Assembly: GCA_025331445.1 (NCBI GenBank)
Contig: JAIWNE010000082.1
Location: 81,208 to 145,207, forward strand
Length of the DNA stretch: 64,000 nt
Reading direction: 5' to 3'
Origin: Blakeslea trispora
Taxonomy: Eukaryota; Mucoromycota; Mucoromycetes; Mucorales; Choanephoraceae
Shown piece by piece: positions 12,744-24,307 of this stretch. Within the stretch, counting starts at the first letter, position 1. The number at the start of each line of letters is the position of its first letter. Made by a program: the position numbers and the translations under genes. The notes under the pieces are model-generated. The model was not told the DNA's origin. It ran no database searches and saw only the letters and a program-made list of their open reading frames with translations.

Positions 12744-13832
12744 TTACTCGAACGAAATTAGAGGTTTTTCTTTTGATGGTTCTGATAAAATGTTGCTGCT
12801 ATCTCTTGGCTTGTCCGAAACCAAGAAATTAGTCCAAGACATATCACTTCCGGGAGGTGCTTTAGGTATCATGTTATTAGATTGGGCGTTACTCATTGCC
12901 AATTGCGAAAATTGGCTTTGCAGGCTGCTTAGTGACGCCTTTGATAACTCTGGGATACTTTCGTCAGGTGTTGGTTTAGCTGCACTCTTTATGGATCCAC
13001 CATTATCATTGTGGCTTGATTGAATTGTTTTTTCTTTTATACTGATATGTTCTTTTTCTTGATTTACTATCAAGGGCAGCTCTTTAGCTAGTTTCTCCTT
13101 TGCCAGTTGCTCTTTTGCCAGTTGTTCCTTTCCCAATTGTTCCTTTCCCAATTGTTCCTTCGCTAATTGCTCTTTTTCCTTCTCTTAGATTAGCTTACAC
13201 TAAACAAGCTAAACATGTAATATAATATATCTGTATCTAACCTGGTTATTATTTAGAGATATAGGCCGCTCTTGTTTCTGAACCCATTTCTTGTGCTCGT
13301 ATTTTGCTTTAATCCAAGCATCTATATTAGAATCTGTAGGCTCACCATTTCCAATCTCTGCTTCCCAATACCTTCATATAAATGCAGCTGTTTAGAGTAA
13401 TATTTAGTTTTGCATGATTTTTATCTTTACTTTCTGGCACGTCGGTTTCCCCATCTGTTCATGCTCACAATCTGTTCAGGTGTCCAAGTGTCGAGATCAA
13501 CAGACTTTACTATTGTTGTTTTTGCATAGCGTTTAAATATACTGAGCTCATAAAAGCGCAAAACTACAATACCTTTGCTTATGTGTGTTCCCAATGAACG
13601 ATGGATGCCGGAACAGCGGATGCAGATGAAGATGCCCAAGTTCCATGAAGCCCAACGAGGATCTGAGAACAGCTTGAGTTAGTTGTTTAAAAAAAAGAGA
13701 GAGTTTAGGCTTACCTTTCTTTCGGCAGTCAGCACAATAAGAGTTATCGTCTTGGTTTAGTAATGCAGTTAGAATCTTTGTGTGTTTATCATTCAACTCT
13801 TTGTCAGCTATTCTGGCATGTCTTGTGGACAT
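12744..13832 (-). CDS. ArfGAP domain protein (SMAP/Age2-like)
   Basis: Exons on the minus strand are 13832-13715, 13662-13573, 13509-13431, 13371-13242 and 13181-12744, giving 284 residues. The N-terminal ArfGAP zinc finger is complete: CADC at residues 34-37, then [20 protein letters not shown] with the arginine finger region, then [19 protein letters not shown] and [11 protein letters not shown] close the domain. This enzyme class stimulates GTP hydrolysis on Arf in vesicle traffic. The tail begins with about seven copies of a five-residue repeat ([10 protein letters not shown], 13085-13181) and ends in a Ser-rich, probably disordered segment with PLISFE at the end. The last acceptor (CTAAGAG) is the only one that keeps the frame open. 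Confidence 0.9.
13085..13181 (-). repeat. 15-bp tandem repeat coding KEQLA pentapeptides
   Basis: On the minus strand, units similar to TTGGCAAAAGAGCAA repeat about six to seven times and encode KEQL-A/G within the ArfGAP protein. Neighbouring units differ by only a few bases, which points to slippage or unequal exchange. The repeat preserves frame. Confidence 0.75.
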
Positions 13833-15200
13833 TGTTAATAAATTATAAGAGAGGGAGAGAAAAAAGGGTTTATTGCATAAGAAAAAAAAAAGGGAGATTG
13901 TGTGACAATATTACCCAAACAATGGACTTTTGTTACAGAATACATCAGCCTTTATGCAGCTATATACACTGCTGCTTAAAACAACAAAAACAGAAGAGGG
14001 CACCTTTTTAAAGATATAAGGGCTGATCGTTTGCTCATATCAATTGGTAGAACTGTTTTGACTTTAGCCCTGTGATAATGAGAGAAATAAACGTTTCTAA
14101 GAGAAAATACTCCCACCGAAAAATAACATCTATTCTCTTGTCCTGTTTTTGGAGATTCAGTACTAGTCTGTTCTAGATAAAACTCTCTATATATAAAACA
14201 CTGCTGTATATGTGAGGTCTTATAAGGGACAAAAGCAAAGCGCAACTAAGACTCAACTTTTAATTTACTTTGAATCTACTCTAGATTAAAAAAAAAAGTA
14301 GACTAAAGTAAATTATTTCTAAATGGACAAAACCTATCGCTAGCTGTACTATTCAGTTGTGATGAGAAGTGATTGGGTCTTCTATGCACAACGTCTATCG
14401 TCGCTTCACATTGTCTCATGTACTAATAAATAAGTGATTGCAGTAAACCAACTTCATGACTATTGCACAGGAACATAAAAAACAAAGCAACGATATCCTC
14501 ATAATTCTACAAGACTCGAGATACTATTATCGTACCATCAACACCTGACATTCTGTAACTGTTGTGATTCTAAAAGTCCTTGTTGCATACATCCTACGTT
14601 CGATCCTATTTAGTACATAATCTAGATCTAAACAGGTACTTATTTACACGATCTTTCATTATTCATGACCAGATTTATATTTGCCTCAGTCTAAATGGAA
14701 GATCAAATCACACTTTATTTACATTAAGATACTTGGATTGAAGCAATTGCATCAAAGTTGATCCTTAATCAAAACGCAATAGGTATTAGCTATTATGCAA
14801 AGCACCCAACTAGCTATCATTAATTGCACTTAGCCCAAACAAGGATTACTACTCAGTTGTTTTAAAGGTATAAATAGAAGGCACATTTTTATTAACAAAG
14901 CAGGTCAGATTCTAGCTTCTTTGGCCATCATTGGTTTTAATTCACTTGGCTTGTTCTTCCTTGTTATTTTTGTACTTTGAACTGTTATATTCTTTAAAAT
15001 TGTCTTCACGCTATTCTTCTACTAGCACTGTATAACTTCATCTACAATCAATCGCCAAAGATGCCATGCAGATATATCATTTGCATACGTTGGAGTGCCG
15101 GCACTACCAAAAAATTCCGGCAAAAGTCCGGGAAATGGGCGGCAAAGTCACGTGACATTTTATAGAATAAATTAAATTAAAATTCAAAATCAAACATATC
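13833..15200. other. Intergenic, upstream of ArfGAP and of the tRNA
   Basis: 1.37 kb of AT-rich DNA. A purine tract (13850-13895) lies just upstream of the ArfGAP start. A TATA-like AAAGGTATAAATAGAAGG is at 14863-14880, but no gene follows it within 300 bp except the tRNA. No protein-coding frame is convincing. Confidence 0.5.
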
Positions 15201-15283
15201 AGTATCATGGCCGAGTGGTTAAGGCGGCAGACTTAAGATCTGCTGGACGTGAGTCCGCGTGGGTTCAAACCCCACTGATACTA
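15201..15283 (+). tRNA. tRNA-Leu (anticodon UAA), no intron
   Basis: A complete class II tRNA can be folded by eye. The 7-bp acceptor stem is AGTATCA with TGATACT, followed by discriminator A. The D arm is GCCGAGTGGTTAAGGC. The anticodon stem is GCAGA/TCTGC with loop CTTAAGA, giving anticodon TAA. The long variable arm TGGACGTGAGTCCGC is typical of leucine. The T arm is GTGGG-TTCAAAC-CCCAC, and the D and T arms supply the internal A and B boxes. A TTTT run at 15285-15288 is the expected RNA polymerase III terminator. The 83-nt length and the UAA anticodon decode UUA leucine codons, which are common in this AT-rich genome. Confidence 0.96.
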
Positions 15284-16663
15284 TTTTGCTTTTCGTTTTC
15301 ATTGTAGTGCATGTAGCCTTTTTTTGCCTGCCTTCCTTTTGCATTAGGACTTCAGTTCCATCACTAGACAGAGCATATGCCTTGTAGTTTATTGTTGAGA
15401 AGGCCAATCAATTTGAGATAGCAGCTAGATAATAGAATTGCGTCGAATTGCTTTTAAGTTCTAGCTTAATGGTTATTAGGTGTAATGAGTGCCATGCTTT
15501 AAGCCGTTTAATTATAACAAGAGGTAAAGAAAATGCATATGGATTTGTAAATGTTTTGTTTTCGAGCAATAAGAATTAAACCAAGTAAAAGAAAATAAAG
15601 TGAATCAGAATAAATAGAGTACAATGAATAAAGTGGTTCTGTGGAATTTCTACTATAATCAAATAGAAACAATTTACTAATATAAATCTTGATATATGTC
15701 AAGTTTTATTAGAGACAAAAATAAATAAATATCTTTGTATGCTATTTCAAGCTTGATAGTGATTTTGCAATTTACGTGATAATAGCATGGTAATGATAGT
15801 CGATTTATAAATGAAAGATGACAAGAAAATGAAACTGGTCCTAAGCAAGGTAAGATGTATCTAACTAGAATAGTTATGCTTATAAAAGAAGTAAGATTTG
15901 ACAACAGGCCAAATAAGACAGCGTGCGAACAAAGAATACTTGTGAGATACTGAATGTGTACATATGAGTACAGAAGAGTAATTTACGAGAAACACAACAC
16001 TTTATTATTCCAATGTGACCTCTCGAGCTTGTACACATTTCTTTACTTAATTAGCTACCGTTGAAGAGAATTGTATTGTTTAGAAATTCATGATCTCTTC
16101 TCACTTTGGTATGAATTATTTTAGCAATAATCTCTTTTGTTCATTCCATCATCAATGGCCTCTTTCTTCCTTGTTAGTTTTACAACTTGAATAAATTTTT
16201 ATCTCTTTTGGCATTGCATGCAAATCAATTTATTCTGGTGCACGATCTCCTTCAATAGATTAGACTATGGCTTTTACAAGCTCTTTTTTTTTTTTGGCTA
16301 ACCTTGTTAGATGAGCTTAACCTGCTTTCTTCAGAGCTCATGTGCTATGGAAGGTAAACTGACCTATCGCCATATGAACAATCTATATCTATTATCGCTT
16401 TCAAGATGACAGATTGAGAAGGGTATAGCTTACTCTTTAGGCTTTCTTTAGCTGAAAATATAGCTGTTCTCTTTTCTTAAACAAGTAATAAACATCCTTT
16501 TAATTTGTTCCCTCAGGTTTAAGTGTCAAATAAAGAACATTAAACATTAATAGCCTTCCTAATTTGTCTTTTCAGGTCCAAAAAATACAGTGTACCTTTT
16601 CTTTTCAAAGAGCGACTTTTACAAGAAAAAAAAAAGCTTATACTCCTTTTTTTCTTCTTCTAC

Positions 16664-16701
<38 letters not shown>

Positions 16702-16774
16702 TTGTTTTATTTGATAGGAACATCAACTCTGATATAACTTTGTTCCCAAACAAGTGTTCATACTACTTTCAGAG
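15284..16774. other. Intergenic upstream of the CENP-B-like gene
   Basis: 1.5 kb of AT-rich DNA after the tRNA. The last 110 bp before the start codon hold a pyrimidine tract with a (CT)16 run, probably 5' leader or promoter of the next gene. No other feature is seen. Confidence 0.5.
16667..16698 (+). repeat. (CT)16 dinucleotide repeat
   Basis: An uninterrupted CT run lies 77 bp upstream of the ATG of the CENP-B-like gene, inside a wider pyrimidine-rich leader. A longer run of the same kind is at 51449-51486. Confidence 0.95.
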
Positions 16775-18183
16775 ATGAGCACAGAAAGTGGTTCCAAAAA
16801 CATACATGTCTTTCGAGTCAATCGTCTTGAAAGGAATAAGGACAAAACTTCTCAGCAAAAAGCTAGTCCAGAGCCAGTTATCTTGACAAATACTCGGACA
16901 TGTTTATCAGCAGAAACAAAACGTCAAATATGTGAGGATCATATAAACAATCCAAAATATACTCAAGAATCCTTGGCTCTAAAATATGGCTGTAAAAGAA
17001 CAACTGTTGCAAAGGTAACATCTGTCTTGAAGGAATAACAATATCTGTACAGATATTTATTATATATTTATTACAATTTTAGATCATCAAATCAAAAGAA
17101 CGCTGGCTTTCTATAGATAGTAATGCTGCAGTTGCAAAGCGATATAGACAAAGAAGTTCAAGATACCCTCTTGTAGAAAATGCCCTTAAATCATGGCTTC
17201 AGAATGAACAGCAAGACGACCTGGAGAATGTCACTGATCAAATGCTGAGATGCAGAGCACGCCAATACGCACAGACATTTTCTGTCGAAGGTCTTGAAGA
17301 CTTCAAGGCATCTAGTTCATGGGTCTCTAATTTTAAACAAAGATATCTGATTCCCAAATTGCAAATACAAAAGGGCAGTGACAACGTGTCTTCTACCCCC
17401 ATTTCTGTAGCCATACCCAACTCAAGTGGTAGCAGTATTTCCTCAAACGAAGATGACAACCCTGCTCCCACTTCGCCTCAAAATAACATTCAAGAGCCAA
17501 CATCTGCCTCTTCATCCCCTCCGCCCCCTCCCCTTCCTCTCCTTTCCTTTCGCTCCCTTCTCCCTCCAATTTCTTCCGTCACACCTATTTTGCAAGAACA
17601 AACAGTTGGGAGAAGCAATGGTCCAAAGCGTACTATGGAAGAAAAAGATGCTACTACTGGTAGTAGCAAAACTAACGGACTTATCATTCAAGAATGGAAC
17701 CTGCACTCCAAAAAGAATCAAATACAGCCCAGTAGACAGGCTTCTATGGGACTGAATCACATTCACAAGCATGCACCAAGCGGAAGATGGTCTGAGCCAG
17801 TCTCCTCCTCCACTATCTATCATAACAATAGCCGACACCGTAGTGATAGCAACATAAGTGATGCCAGCAATAGCAGCAGTGATAGCAACCACAGTCATTT
17901 ATCTGAAGCAATTCCTGATATGATGGATTATACCGATGATTTTGATACCAAAACCCATTGTTTTGATAACAATGGATCTTATTTTTCTTCTCGAAAGCAG
18001 CTTGGTTCTGTCTCTCAGAAGTTACAAGAAAAAAGACAAAGGGTTATTTTGCCCGCTGAAGACTCTAAATTGACAGCAAAAAAGCATTTGGAAGCAGCCT
18101 TGGACTTTTATACCAGCCAACATGGTGGTAATTCGTCCATGTCAGCCAATATGATCAAATTGATTCTCCAAAATGACTTTTGA
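16775..18183 (+). CDS. psq/CENP-B-type helix-turn-helix DNA-binding protein
   Basis: Two exons, 16775-17014 and 17083-18183, give 446 residues. Residues about 45-85 form a pipsqueak-type HTH (LSAETKRQICEDHI, then YTQESLALKYGCKRTTVAKI). Residues about 85-165 form a CENP-B/Tc5-type HTH (KERWLSI...YPLVENALKSWL, then ASSSWVSNFKQRY). The rest is Ser/Asn/Pro-rich and has no DDE endonuclease domain. This layout is typical of host proteins derived from pogo-like transposases, such as CENP-B and Abp1-like proteins; DNA binding is therefore likely and transposition is not. I start at MSTESG rather than seven codons upstream, because the shorter start sits right after the leader and both are in frame. 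The target sequence is unknown. Confidence 0.82.
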
Positions 18184-18407
18184 TATCACTTTTGTGTTTC
18201 TTTCCCTCCTTTTTTTCTATATGTATTATTTGATATAATACCCTTCATGTTTGTTCACATACATTTTGTGTTAATAAACAAACCGAAAAAACCTTTTTTC
18301 TTTCTCTTTGCAAGAAATGATTCATCAAGTTCTATTACCAAAGTCATAGAGGGAGACTCTACTTTCAGCTACAATTTATCTCTAAAGGAAAAAATAATAA
18401 TGATCCT

Positions 18408-20431
18408 TTAATATTTTTTACTATTTGTGATACGATCAAGTAGTCTTTGTTTTGTTGATTTAGACGCTAATGTGCTTGAGGATCGCTTACGGTCAGAGAA
18501 TAAACCAGATAGGCTACTCATTGAGCTTGATTTTTTACAGGTGCCCATATCGTCTTCATCACTGCTACTTTCATGTGATTTAGAAACTTTCCTACTGGTG
18601 TCCTTTTGCTTTGATCTTCTTCTTTTTCTCTCTTGTATATAATGAGCTGAAATGGGTATGTTATCTTCTTCTGCTTCTTCGTCATCTACTTCAAACTCTT
18701 CATCATCTTTATCAAAATAATCTTCCTCCTCTTCATAGTCTTCTTCCGTATGTACAATGTGTTCCTGTGGCTGTGAGAGTTTGATGGATAGTTTTTGAGG
18801 TTTCTTTTTAGGTTTCGAAGGTATGGAAAAGGTGTCATTGTCTGCTATTGCTTGTTTTACTAGCTTCAATACATGATCTGCCAATGTAATAGGGTGATGG
18901 ACAGAGTCTGGGATTTGGTACATCTTTCTCAAATGCTGAGTTAGAACAGTCTTTTCTGAAATAGGTATGTCCCCTTTGATCAGCTCGTTTCTAAGAAAAG
19001 ACGCTAAAAGAGCCATATTGACCAGTTCATCATAAGAGAATTCTTGATATTTCTCCTTATCCGCTAACCAAGTATCAAACTTGGCTAGAGCATACCAATT
19101 CAATCTCTTGTAAAAAGGGAACTGGAATTTGAGTGGTACCTCTGTTGCCTGTTCAATTTCATGTACCTGGAGTTGTGTAGCTACACCAAAGGTATGTAGA
19201 AAGTTTCCACCAATCACAATAGCATCTTCAGGTGTATAGACAGCATGTATCCAGCCTGATGGAATAATCCTTCAAACAACATGTCAATTTGTTGCTCCTC
19301 TTTCATTTTTTTTTGTATTATCTTCTATAGGATGTACTTACATTGTATTGCCTGGATGTAATTCAACTGAAAAGCATTGTTTAACCAAGTCACCCAAGAA
19401 AGTAGTAGATTGTTCAGATGAAGAAGACCATTTTTGATACTTTTTGAGGTTGGTAGATGTTGGTTCGATAAAATAAAACGTCTTTCTGCCACTTAGTATA
19501 TGATAGAACACTGAACTACCTCCAAAATCAATATGACTGTATATGCAAAAAAAAAATGGTAAGTTCAAGTGATTTGTCTTTAAGAATCACTTACAAGTCA
19601 GTATAGGAGTCCTTTGTGCCCATAAGACAATACAGTTGTACCCTTGGGAATTCTTCAGGACGCTCATCGACAGGCCACATCAGATCTATCCAATCCAACT
19701 CGCGTACAATCTTTGGTCGAGTAATCTGATCAGCCAAGTCAGAACCACTAATCTCTAAGCTGATGACATTACGGATTCGGTCTCTCTTTTCACTATGAAA
19801 GTATTGTGCCCAACGGCCCATGGTCCAGCCTGGGATCTCGGATTGAGATGCTACATCAATCACTTCAACAGGGAAATCGTCTCCGCCTACTAAACGGGCC
19901 ACATCATAGACATTGATGTCAGAAGGCGGCATTTTCATATCCAGTTCAGGTTCGTTCTTTTCAATCACAAATGGCTCTTTTAGGCCTGTTGCTCTCAAGA
20001 GTTGCATGTTGACGTCGCTCGCTCGATACCGTTTAAACTTGTCTTCTGTAAAAGTCTTGGCGGCTAGTAGTTTTCCCCAGATTTGCTCGTCGCCTGTTGA
20101 TGTTCCTTCGTTGAGATCTGCATAATTGAGACGTGCTTGACTTCGGCTTGATTTTCGTTGCGGTAGAGAGGCTTTGTCTATTCATCAAGGTTAACATATG
20201 GACTATGGTCGTTTATACTGTGTACGTGTAGGCGTGCATGTACATACAAGTGCTAGGACCGTGAGTCTGGATACAGTTTGGACAATGAAAGCGATCAATC
20301 AAAGCTACGTTGTCCAACTGTAGACATTTCGAGTGATACCAAACATGGCAGGCGTTGCACTGAATCCACTCGAGCGAATCAACGAGATCTGAAGGAGGGC
20401 AATAGGGGCATTGTGTTGAAGTATCCACCAT
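18408..20431 (-). CDS. JHD1: PHD-JmjC histone demethylase, KDM2/Jhd1 family
   Basis: Exons on the minus strand are 20431-20248, 20177-19595, 19536-19342 and 19269-18408, giving 607 residues. A PHD finger is at about residues 7-57 (CPYC, then IQCNACHVWYHSKCL and FHCPNC). The JmjC core shows HIDFGG (Fe-binding H and D), HILSGRKTFYFIEP (2-oxoglutarate lysine), and SGWIHAVYTPEDA with the third Fe ligand. GGNFLHTFGV follows, as in KDM2 enzymes that remove H3K36 methyl marks. The C-terminal third is acidic and basic low complexity. PHD before JmjC and no F-box seen is the yeast Jhd1 layout. The start MVDTSTQ is chosen because it begins the domain region; upstream in-frame sequence is hydrophobic and Lys/Phe-rich. 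The gene is convergent with the CENP-B-like gene. Confidence 0.92.
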
Positions 20432-21697
20432 AATGAACAATAACAGCTGAAAAAAAAACTTTTCTTTTGGTTTTGCTTGAAAAAGAAAACACCTGAGTTT
20501 CAAACAGACCCGAAACAAGAAACAGGTTCAAAAAAATAAAATAAACGAAACATGTCTGTACACCAGTTAGAATTGATGTCACAGGCGAAACATGGTTAAA
20601 GATCATGTCGGTTCTGAGCATTTAAGCTATAGAATAAGCATGAGTTCCATCTTCAATAAAGATGAGCAAGAAGATGTTGCAAATAAGAATGATGACTCTT
20701 GATTTAATGAGTTATATTGATGGCCAGAGTGAGTTTATAGTTGAGATTATTCACAAGTAAAGGAGTACTTGGGAAATGCAGTCTCCAACACATCTTCCTT
20801 GGCTTACCCCAAAGTCATTAGAAGAATTAAATATATTCGTATGAAGGAAGCAAGTACTAAACCGGATCAGTTTAAAAAGAGGAGGGGAATCTCTTTGGTA
20901 CATTTGTAGCTTTCATTTCTCTTGGAAAAAAAGGCAATCATGCTTAGCTATATTCTTTGTTATTGCACCTGTTACAGTTCCTGAACTAATGTAACTACCA
21001 GCCCTGTTCTGTTCTTCAAAGACCTTCTTTTTTCTTACACCAACTGTTATCAAACATTTTACCGCAATTACAAAGAGAGATAGAGAGAGATAGAAAAGTA
21101 TCTATAAAAATGTATTTTTGGCGTACAAGAATAGATCCTCCCAAAGTCATGTTTGATAATCATATGAATATAGTCAACCGGAACCAGCTACCATAATTGA
21201 TAATTGTAGCTTAATTGAAAAAAAAAGAGTCCCCTTTTTGTTTATATTATTACTCTAGATTAAGCATAAAAAAAAAGAGCCTTCTGAAAGCGAATTATTC
21301 CCCTCTCTTGAAAATAACAGTAGGGTTCTTTCAAGAGCTGAAAGCCTTTAAGGTCAAATATGCTTTTGACATTCATTTGCATAAATTTAGCATCAGGCAC
21401 CGTGCTTCTTTGTACTTTACTGGCTGTTCATTGTATTACGTCACTCTACGACAAAGCCTTTAGTACGAAACCATAGCGCGCGGAGAGTTTACTCTACTGA
21501 TTTTCATGATTCATGCAATTGACCGAAAGATGATGTATGTAAATTTAAACACAGCATGTTGCCAACAAAGTGTTGGAATCATCATGACATAACAAAATCA
21601 TTATCGTAAAAAAAAAGGTATATATACATAAAATACATGAAAAAGAAAACGTTTTCTTGTTTTTCATCAATTCAAAACTTTTAATAATTTTACACAA
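20432..21697. other. Divergent promoter region, JHD1 and LEA-like gene
   Basis: 1.27 kb between two divergent starts. A short GA-type repeat is at 21075-21095 and A tracts lie near 21220-21275. No gene is seen. The LEA-like leader (21600-21697) is A/T-rich with a TATATATA element at 21619-21626. Confidence 0.5.
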
Positions 21698-22480
21698 ATG
21701 TCTTCTGCTTTAACAAAATCTATTTTCTTGGGTGCCATTGCTCGCTCCACTGCTGCTAAATCCACATATGTACCTGCTGCCTCTCTTCATCTATCTACCG
21801 TCTTGTCTCGTGAAGCTGGTGTTGTAGAGAAGGTAAAGGATACTGCTGAAAAGATCAATATTGAAACCGGAAAGAAGCTGAGTGAAGCTTTGGGTGCTGC
21901 TCAAGACATGTCTGACACAGCTGGCCACAAGGCTGAAGAATTGAAGCGTGAAGCTTCTGTCAAATCTGAACAAATGAAGGATTCTGCTTCCAACTTGAAC
22001 AAGATGGCCGGTGAAAAGCTAAGCGAAGGTATCGACAGCACTGAAAAGATGGCTCAAACTGCTTCCGAAAAGACAGAACAACTCAAGAACCAAGCTTCCC
22101 AAACAACAGAACAACTCAAGAACCAAGCCTCTCAAAAGACAGAACAACTCAAGAATGAAACTTCCGAAAAGACAATCTTGGAATCAATGAGCGATATGGT
22201 GGAAAAGACAAAGCAAGCTGTTGGCCTTGGTGCAAAGAAGGCAGACCATAAGGCAGACGAAGTCAAGGATGAAGCCAAATTAAACGCCAAGAAGGTATCA
22301 CACTCTTTTGATGAAACAAAGGAAAAGGCAAAGAAGTTTGCAAAGGAAAAGAAAGAAAAGGCTCATGAATTTACTGAATCCAAGAAGAACAAGGCTGCTG
22401 ATTACATCCAAAAGGCAGAAGATAAGGCTTCCGATGTAGCTGGTGCTACTAAGGACAGAGCTCCCGAATTTAGAGAGTAA
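21698..22480 (+). CDS. LEA group 3-like protein with mitochondrial-type presequence
   Basis: One exon, 260 residues. The first 35 residues are rich in Ala, Ser, Thr and Arg without acids (SIFLGAIARSTAAKST), which looks like a mitochondrial targeting sequence. The rest is almost wholly hydrophilic and helical, built of 11-residue-type Ala/Lys/Glu/Asp units (for example KVKDTAEKINI, KADEVKDEAKL). It includes three near-identical TEQLKNQASQ units at about residues 125-155. This is the pattern of LEA_4 desiccation or stress proteins and of apolipoprotein-like repeats. In the LEA family such proteins protect membranes and enzymes during drying or freezing; here that is an inference from composition. 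Codon use is biased to the CTT/GCT/AAG type, suggesting good expression. Confidence 0.78.
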   Translation: MSSALTKSIFLGAIARSTAAKSTYVPAASLHLSTVLSREAGVVEKVKDTAEKINIETGKKLSEALGAAQDMSDTAGHKAEELKREASVKSEQMKDSASNLNKMAGEKLSEGIDSTEKMAQTASEKTEQLKNQASQTTEQLKNQASQKTEQLKNETSEKTILESMSDMVEKTKQAVGLGAKKADHKADEVKDEAKLNAKKVSHSFDETKEKAKKFAKEKKEKAHEFTESKKNKAADYIQKAEDKASDVAGATKDRAPEFRE

Positions 22481-23011
22481 ATCTTTTTTTTTGTAATATA
22501 TAAACATCCATTTTTTTTTAAAAAACAAGTCCATTTTTATCTAAAAGACTAAATATATGTTTAAAGTAATGGAAAGGGGGGAGAGATATCAGTTACTTTA
22601 AGGGTAGTATTGGTTATAAAGGAAATAGAGACCGTATAGAGCAAGTAGTGATGGAAAAAGAAGCCTATTGAAGGATTGGATGTGCTTGTCATTTGAGAAA
22701 GATATAGGAAGGAGGAGGATTAGAGATTCGTGTGACATCAATGAAGTGGTAGATGCATTTGAGGAGATGTTGTCAAAAAGAAACAAAATGGTTAGAAGAC
22801 TAGATGTTAGATGGAAAGAGGACTTTGAGGAAAAAGAAAAGTGGGTGAATTCAACAGATGTTAGGGCAAACATGTGGGACTTTTTCTTTAAAGAACCTAG
22901 ACATTTTATAGTACTTTTAGGCTTGAAACGCCAAAATAAATAAATATAAAAAAAAAGAAGACTATATTCATATCTTTTCAAAAAAAAAAAAAAAGCGCAA
23001 TGTATACATGA
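22481..23011. other. 3' intergenic between LEA-like gene and TSR4
   Basis: Convergent gap of 0.53 kb with poly-T and poly-A tracts. A 91-codon open frame lies inside it (separate entry). A run of 16 A at 22980-22995 lies just beyond the TSR4 stop. Confidence 0.5.
22668..22943 (+). CDS. Hypothetical small protein, uncertain
   Basis: An open frame of 91 codons starting MKDWMCLSFEKDIG, strongly charged in the middle (VRWKEDFEEKEKW). No family is recognised. The opposite strand is open over the same span (127 codons, Ser/Leu/Phe-rich), and the charge pattern favours the plus strand only slightly. It could also be a chance frame in the 3' region between two convergent genes. Confidence 0.25.
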   Translation: MKDWMCLSFEKDIGRRRIRDSCDINEVVDAFEEMLSKRNKMVRRLDVRWKEDFEEKEKWVNSTDVRANMWDFFFKEPRHFIVLLGLKRQNK

Positions 23012-24307
23012 TCAATCCATCTCATATTGTACAATGACTGCTTCTTCCATATAAGTAACATCCTCTATAGATCCCGGATGACAATCTTTCTTACAAACAA
23101 AGACCATGATAGTACCAAATTCCATACCGACATTCCAGCTATCAAGTAGAGATTTTGTGTCTTTAACCTCGTTGGCAGGTTGTTCTCGTGTAGCATACTC
23201 TGCTGTTGGTAAGATAGACAACACATTCGGCATCAGTTGGCATTCAAACACACGAGGTCCTCGACAATGAGGACAGACCGCGTTGATCTTTTGTTGCTGT
23301 TGCGCAGTCAAGGCAGAGTAAAACAAGGGCTGACCATGCATATCATACCGCGCGCATTGTGCTGGTGAGAATTCAACACGCTCTGTGAACTTTCTGAATT
23401 GTTTGTCTACACCCCGGGGTAAAGTTTGCTTTTCATAGGCTTCGCCTTGCCATGTCTCGCCTTCGTCCATGAAGAGTTCTTGTTCCATATCGAGATATTG
23501 CTTATATTTACTCAGGTCAATACCCATTGAGTCGTATCGGTCCATAGGTTCTTCATCGATATAGAGGTATTGTGCTGGGAAAGAAGGTAAGGTAGATGTG
23601 TCAACAGGATCTGTTATGTTCAGTTGGCTCAGTTGATCCACCAACTTGTCTGTCTCTTGTTGTCTGTTGGTCTCTAGGGATTTAGCAACCACAGAAGCAG
23701 CGGTCGGTTTCATGCCAAAACCGCCGCCGTTAGGAGCAAATGATCCTGCTGAACTTCCCCACAAGTCGCCTAATTGAAATCCTTGACCAAATGCTTGTTG
23801 GTTCTTGGCTGCTGCTGCTTTTTTCTTCTCTTCTCTCTTTCGCTTCTCTTCTTCCTTTTGACGTTGTGCCTTTAAATAAGCTTGATCGACTACATGAGAA
23901 CGCAAGACAGAGAAACTAAAAGAAGAGGAGGTGAATGTCAAGTATGAAGCCAAGTTTTTTTATTATTATTACCTTCCTTCTTTTCTCATACAAGCACGTC
24001 TGTTACAGCCCCAGACATACAATACTCGGTGATAAGGTGAGTCGGGTAAAGGCGCATAACTCTGAAAGATCAAGTACATGGGCTTTTGACATACTTTGCA
24101 CCGACATGTTTGAAAGGAAGGTGGCTTTGAAGGCTCTAACCATAACTTGAGTTCCATAGTCAGCATACATCAGTTGGTATTGTTCGTATGACTTACAGGC
24201 AGACCACCCAGCTTAGTGACGTAAGCATCGTTGTCTGTTTCTATCTCTCCATCGGGAAGACCAAGTAAAACAGGGGCTTCCTTTTTCGATTGCTTCTTGT
24301 TGACCAT
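23012..24307 (-). CDS. TSR4: Tsr4/PDCD2-family ribosome assembly chaperone
   Basis: Exons on the minus strand are 24307-24197, 24145-23973 and 23915-23012, giving 395 residues. The N-terminal part has VLLGLPDGEIETDNDAYVTK and GGLP. Two CxxC pairs follow in CRCKVCQKPMYLIFQSYAPL and YVWGCNRRAC. A charged coiled-coil-like linker (QRQKEEEKRKREEKKKAAAA) leads to the C-terminal PDCD2_C domain. That domain has RYDMHGQPLFYS, CPHCRGPRVFECQLMPNVLS and FGTIMVFVCKKDC. Tsr4 binds nascent uS5 (Rps2) in the cytosol and is needed for 40S maturation in yeast. All splice phases agree. Acceptor choice for exon 2 (CTCAAG) is set by the continuity of the conserved GGLP-LWLEPS junction. Confidence 0.93.

Noticed and set aside
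14560..14660. tRNA-like GTTCGATCC at 14599
   Set aside because: No matching acceptor stem, D arm or anticodon arm could be drawn around it.
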